7,401 bases of DNA from Anaerolineae bacterium (GTDB lineage: Bacteria > Chloroflexota > Anaerolineae > JAAYZQ01). Positions 1 to 4,400 of the stretch are shown one piece after another (position 1 is the first letter of the stretch; each line of letters starts with the position of its first letter). The notes beneath the pieces are model-generated. The model made no database searches and had not been told where the DNA came from. It was given only the letters and a program-made list of their open reading frames with translations. The position numbers and the translations under genes are program-made. The DNA lies in contig JAFGIA010000170.1 of assembly GCA_016929795.1 (NCBI GenBank), positions 1-7,401 on the forward strand, given 5' to 3'.

Positions 1-1434
1 CTGTACGCCGGGCTGGCGGGCGAGCAGGCCGCCGCACAGTATGCCAACGAGGGCGCAATGCGCTACCTGGGCCGGGCATTGGAGCTGACCCCGGACAGTG
101 ACCTGGCAGCGCGCGCCCGGCTTCTCTTCGCCCACGAGCAGGCGGCCCACGTGCTCGGCCGGCGCGACGAGCAGCGCCGCGATCTTGCCTTTCTCGAGGC
201 CATGGACGCCGGCCTGGGCGATGACCGGCAGAGCTTGCTCTATCTCCGCCACGCCAAGCTGGCGCAGGCGACCGACGACTATGCTTCTGCCCTGGCATCC
301 GCCACCCGTGCGGCGGAGCGTGCCGTGTGCGCCTGCAACGTGGAAGCCGAGATCCGCGCGCACAACGAGTGGGGGCGAATCCTGTGGGCGACGGGTGACT
401 ATGACGGGGCACGCGCCCGCCTCGTCCACGCGCTGGAGCTGGCCCGCGCAAGCCACAACAGGCTCCAAGAGGGCCACATCCTCTTCGACCTGGGCACCAC
501 CTGTTACCAACAGACGGCCTTTGCGGAGGCACGCAGCTATCTCCAGCAGGCGGAGGAGATCTTGAGCCAGTGCCGATTCCTGCCGGGCGAGGCCAACTGC
601 CAGATCACGTCCGGCCTGCTTGCCTACCGTGCTGGCGACTATGTGGCGGCCGAGGTTAGCTACCGGCGGGCATTGGCAGCCAGCCGGGCGATTGGCTGGC
701 GTTCGGGCGAGGCGCACACCCTTACCCTGCTCGGCAACAACGCCTACGATCTCGGCGACTATACGGCTTCGCGCGACTGGCACCTCCAGGCCCGCTCTGT
801 CGCCCAGGAGACGGGCTACCGCACCATCGAAGCCGTCAGCCTCGACACGCTCGGCCTGGTGTACTATGCCCTCGGTGAGCTCGATACCGCCCTCGACTGT
901 GCACGCCGGGCGCTTCAGACGCAGCGCGAGGTGGGCAACCGCCGCAGCGAGGGCTACGTCCTGAACCACCTGGGGCTGATCGAGGCCGCCCAGGGACATC
1001 TCGAGGCGGCCGAGGCGGCCTTTGAGGCCGCCCTGTCGATCCGCCGCGAGCTGGGGCAGGAGGTGGTCGCCCTGGACGACCTTGCCGGCCTCGCGCGACT
1101 GGCCCTGGCAGCGGGCGACGCGGACCGAGCCCTCGCCCGCACGGAGGAGATCTTGACCTGGCTCGAGGGGCACAGCCCGGACGGGATCGAATTTCCCGCC
1201 CTGGTGTACCTCACCTGCTACCGCGTGCTGCAGACCGCCGCCGGCTGCGACCCCGGCCGGCTCGATCGGGCATGCCGCGTCCTGACGCAGGGTTACAGCC
1301 TGATTCAGGCGCGCGCGGCCGGCATCCAGGACGAGGGGCAGCGCCGGCGTTTCCTGGAACAGGTGCGGCACAACCGCGAGCTGCTCGCCGCGTGGCAAGA
1401 GATGGCGGGCCACGATCCCGGCGTCACAGGCTAG
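1..1434 (+). CDS. TPR-repeat protein, C-terminal part (5' end outside window)
   Basis: The reading frame is open from the first base, so 477 residues of a longer protein are visible. The ATG at 58 is internal to this frame and has no reason to be the true start. The visible start (AAAQYANEGAMRYLGRALEL) resembles the link between an AAA/STAND ATPase core and TPRs in Chloroflexota and actinobacterial regulators and cyclase-like ATPases. From about residue 117 to 390 the chain is a TPR array with an exact 40-residue period; G-D/E/H-hydrophobic turns recur at visible residues 132, 212, 252, 292, 332 and 372. The end, FLEQVRHNRELLAAW, matches a C-terminal signature I recall in such proteins. TPRs bind proteins or regulate an attached ATPase; no catalytic motif lies in the visible part. 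The gene ends in TAG, 48 bp from the convergent stop. The TPR call is firm; the signalling-ATPase identity is inference from missing upstream sequence. Confidence 0.85.
   Translation: MYAGLAGEQAAAQYANEGAMRYLGRALELTPDSDLAARARLLFAHEQAAHVLGRRDEQRRDLAFLEAMDAGLGDDRQSLLYLRHAKLAQATDDYASALASATRAAERAVCACNVEAEIRAHNEWGRILWATGDYDGARARLVHALELARASHNRLQEGHILFDLGTTCYQQTAFAEARSYLQQAEEILSQCRFLPGEANCQITSGLLAYRAGDYVAAEVSYRRALAASRAIGWRSGEAHTLTLLGNNAYDLGDYTASRDWHLQARSVAQETGYRTIEAVSLDTLGLVYYALGELDTALDCARRALQTQREVGNRRSEGYVLNHLGLIEAAQGHLEAAEAAFEAALSIRRELGQEVVALDDLAGLARLALAAGDADRALARTEEILTWLEGHSPDGIEFPALVYLTCYRVLQTAAGCDPGRLDRACRVLTQGYSLIQARAAGIQDEGQRRRFLEQVRHNRELLAAWQEMAGHDPGVTG
349..1188 (+). repeat. Array of seven 40-residue TPR units
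   Basis: Seven consecutive helix-turn-helix units of 40 residues each are visible, longer than the classic 34-residue TPR and like the extended TPR_12-type units. Each has a small-residue position in helix A (for example NEWGRILWATGDY, LTLLGNNAYDLGDY, LDTLGLVYYALGEL, LNHLGLIEAAQGHL), an inter-helix G-D/E turn and an A-rich helix B (ALELAR, ALAASR, ALQTQR, ALSIRR). The second unit lacks the turn glycine (QQTAFAEA). The last, around GDADRALARTEEIL, is more diverged. An additional looser TPR-like pair lies upstream at bases 58-340. Confidence 0.8.
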
Positions 1435-1446
1435 GACAACACATAC

Positions 1447-1461
1447 GGGCGGGATCCGCCT
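1447..1461 (+). terminator. Weak hairpin between convergent genes
   Basis: A five-pair GC stem (GGCGG at 1448-1452, CCGCC at 1456-1460) with a 3-base loop can be extended by one G-T pair. It lies 13 bases after the TAG of the TPR gene. A run of four Ts comes at 1470-1473, about nine bases after the stem, which is farther than in a textbook intrinsic terminator. It could still slow transcription from the left. For the minus strand there is no T-run after the stem. Treat it as a candidate only. Confidence 0.25.
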
Positions 1462-1482
1462 ATCCCACCTTTTCGATGCCGA

Positions 1483-4400
1483 TCAGTGACTGCGCGTGAC
1501 AACCGGCAGATACGTGCCGCACGTAACGCCTAAAGGGTGCTCCTGCACCGCGTCGTTGTCCCAGCGCCCCGCACACGCCATGGGCTGCCCACCGATGGCA
1601 AAGCGCACCGCGCTGCCCGGCCTGCCACAGCCGGCGGCATAACCCGGCTCGTCCGCCAGCACGCTGACCCGGTACACTACCTGCCCATCTAGCGCCAGCG
1701 TCTCGCCCAGGCCGCATACCCTGTTGCCCACCGTGGCCGTGACGACCATGCCCACTGCCGGGGTAAAGCCGGCCCCTGCAGCCACCGGCCCGTAGAAGGT
1801 GGCGGGCGGGATCAGCAGGCTGCCTTGCGGCGCCATCGCCCTGTCAACTACTGGCCGCAGCGAGAGGGTGATCCCCTCTGTGACCCTGATCCAGTACGTC
1901 TCACCAAAGGCAAGCGTGTCTACGGTGTTGTACGCCGGGTCCCAGGTGGCGTCGTACACATGCCAGCAATCGTAGCACGCTGGCCCGGTACCCTGCCAGT
2001 CATAGACAGTGGTGTAAAAGCCGTCGAGGGAAGCCAGGGCTTCGGTGATAGACCGCGAGCCTTGCAGAGGATAGCCGAACAGGTTCCACCCTGGCTGAAA
2101 CTGGGGCATGTCGATGGTGCACGCCAGGGCATACAGGCCCTCGCCGTACCCGGTATCGGGGCTATCCGGCATCACGGCACTAGCCTGGTTGTGGTTGGTG
2201 TCGCGAGTGGTCGGCAGCCGCTGCCAGTTGGCGCCGTCGTCGGGCGAGTAGTAGACGTAGAGCGCTTCCTCGAACCCCGCCGGCGCGTTGCGCTCCAGAT
2301 AGTTGAAGGCGATGGCCCGCGGGAAGGGTTCGTCGCCTGCAGCGAAGCGGTAGCCCGGGCCGACGGGTGCCAGCCAAGGGGCCAGCCCGGGCAGGTTGTG
2401 CACGGCCTGCAGCGACGCGGTGCCCGTGTCGGCAAAGATGTCGGTCACGTTCCAGATGGTGACGCCGCCATCACCCGAAGCGACGGGAGCGCCCAGTTGG
2501 CGCTTGTTGGCACCCCACGCGCGCGGCACGTTCAGGCCGCCCACGCCCGGGCTGTCTGGTCCCCAGGGGGGACTGACGTAGAGTGGACTGAGCGCCTCGC
2601 GCGGTGGACGGCTGCCCGGCACCCACACGCGCACCATCAGCTCGAAGCAGGGCTCGGCGAGGATGATCGAGGCGGTGAAGGTCAGGGTCGGCGTCGGACC
2701 TACCGCCGTCATGAGCTTCCAGGGAGCGCTGATGGGTTCAGTGGCTGTGAGCCCGCCGTAGGTGGGCAAGACCTGGAGGTTGAGCCCGGTTTCGGCTACG
2801 GCCAGAGTGGCCGTGACGGCCAGGGTGCGCGACGTGATGGCGGTTACGACCACGTTCGGCCGCCACCCGGCCGCCGGCGAGACGCGAACGGCGCGGTCGG
2901 TGTTTTGCAGCGACTCGATACAGCCCGCCAGGGTCCCCGACAGGGGCGAGGTAGTCCCCGGCAGTGTAGGATCATATGGGCCCAGGATACACAGCCGGTC
3001 GCCGGGCTCGGCGCCCCGCACCTTGATCCGGTCGCCGTCGGCGACAGTCTGGCCGAGCGAGATGACGGCATCATCGGACAGGTCGTCGGGGGTGCCGCGT
3101 GTTTTGAACAGGAAACCCTGGGCGCCGGACACCTGCAGCAGGGCATACTCCTCGTCGCGCACGTCGAACACGAGGGCGGGCAGGGCTTGGGACGTATCAC
3201 TCAGCGGCACCTGGACGACGTGCGTGATGTCCAGCGGCAGGTGGCTGGGTCCGTCAAACGTGGTGGTGGGCGAGTAGACGGCACTGTAAAAGCGCCCGAC
3301 CGTCTCCCAGTCGGCGCGGCCGGTGGTGCTCATGGCGATGGTGTGCTCGCAGCCTCGGTCTGGCTCATCCCACAGGTTGCGAGGCAGCAACTCGCTGTAG
3401 GCATCGTCGTAGGTGCTGGTCATGAAACTGCCCTTGCAGTCGACCGACACGGGTGCGCCATTGTCGCCGACGCCGAGATAGTTGTCTGGCAGGAAGAGCA
3501 GGTAGTGGGCCAGCTCGTGGGCCAGGGCACGCTGCCATTCGGTGTCCAGCTCGGCCAGGCTCTGCCCGAAGGGGTCCCAGTTGGGGCCCATCCGCACCTG
3601 CCCCGGGCCGTAGGCGTTGGAGATGAGGTCACCATTGCGGTCAAAGTCATCGGTGAGGTCAGCCGCGACGCCACCCATACTCGCCCGGGGGCGGATGCCG
3701 TTCTGGGCGTACATGACCACGTCGGCGCCCAGCCAGTTCTCCCTGTCCTGATAGACGTGCACCCTGCCGATCGCCGCCTGGCCGTCGGTGACGTCGTAGA
3801 ACAGGGCCGAGGCGCGCTGAAGGGCCAGATCCAGGTCCTCGAGAAAGGTGGCGTCGTTGCGGGCGTCCCATTCGAGCGACAGGTCGAGGTTGAAAAGGTA
3901 GAGCGGGTGGTCGGCAGAAACGGTCAGCGTCTGCACGCCGAGCGCGGTGACGGGGTGCGCATCGAGGCCCGTGGGGCTGGGCGCAGCGGTCGTGTAGTAG
4001 AGGGTGTAGCTCTCGGTGTGGCTGATCGGCACCAGGGCCACCAACTGGTCCCCCTCGGCGATCTCGCCGTAGCCGAGCAGGTAGCCGGCCGGGTTGGTGC
4101 GGAAGGGCCGGCCTTTGTCATCCTGGTACGGCTCGAACAAGCTGGTCGGGTTGTTCGCTCGGTGGTAGACTGTCGCGTCAGGCACTGGCTCCCCATCCTC
4201 GTCCACTACCCGTACCTGGGAGCCTCGCACCCGGAAGGGGAGCGTGCGGGCGGTGCGCAACGGGTATTGGTATGGCCCGGGTCCGTCGAACCCCTGGTAC
4301 ACGTCCAGGCGAAAGACGACGCTGTCGCTGGCGCCAAAGAAACGGCTGCGGTAGAGGTCCCAGGTGTAGGTGTGGACCGTGCCAGTGGGTGAAGGGGCAG

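Noticed and set aside
1825..4392. Long plus-strand open frame of 855 codons opposite the giant gene
   Set aside because: It lies codon-on-codon opposite the real frame. There, stops could only arise from sense codons TTA, CTA or TCA, which are rare in this GC-rich gene. The translation has no recognisable domain, and the opposite strand has clear modules, a signal peptide and a ribosome site.
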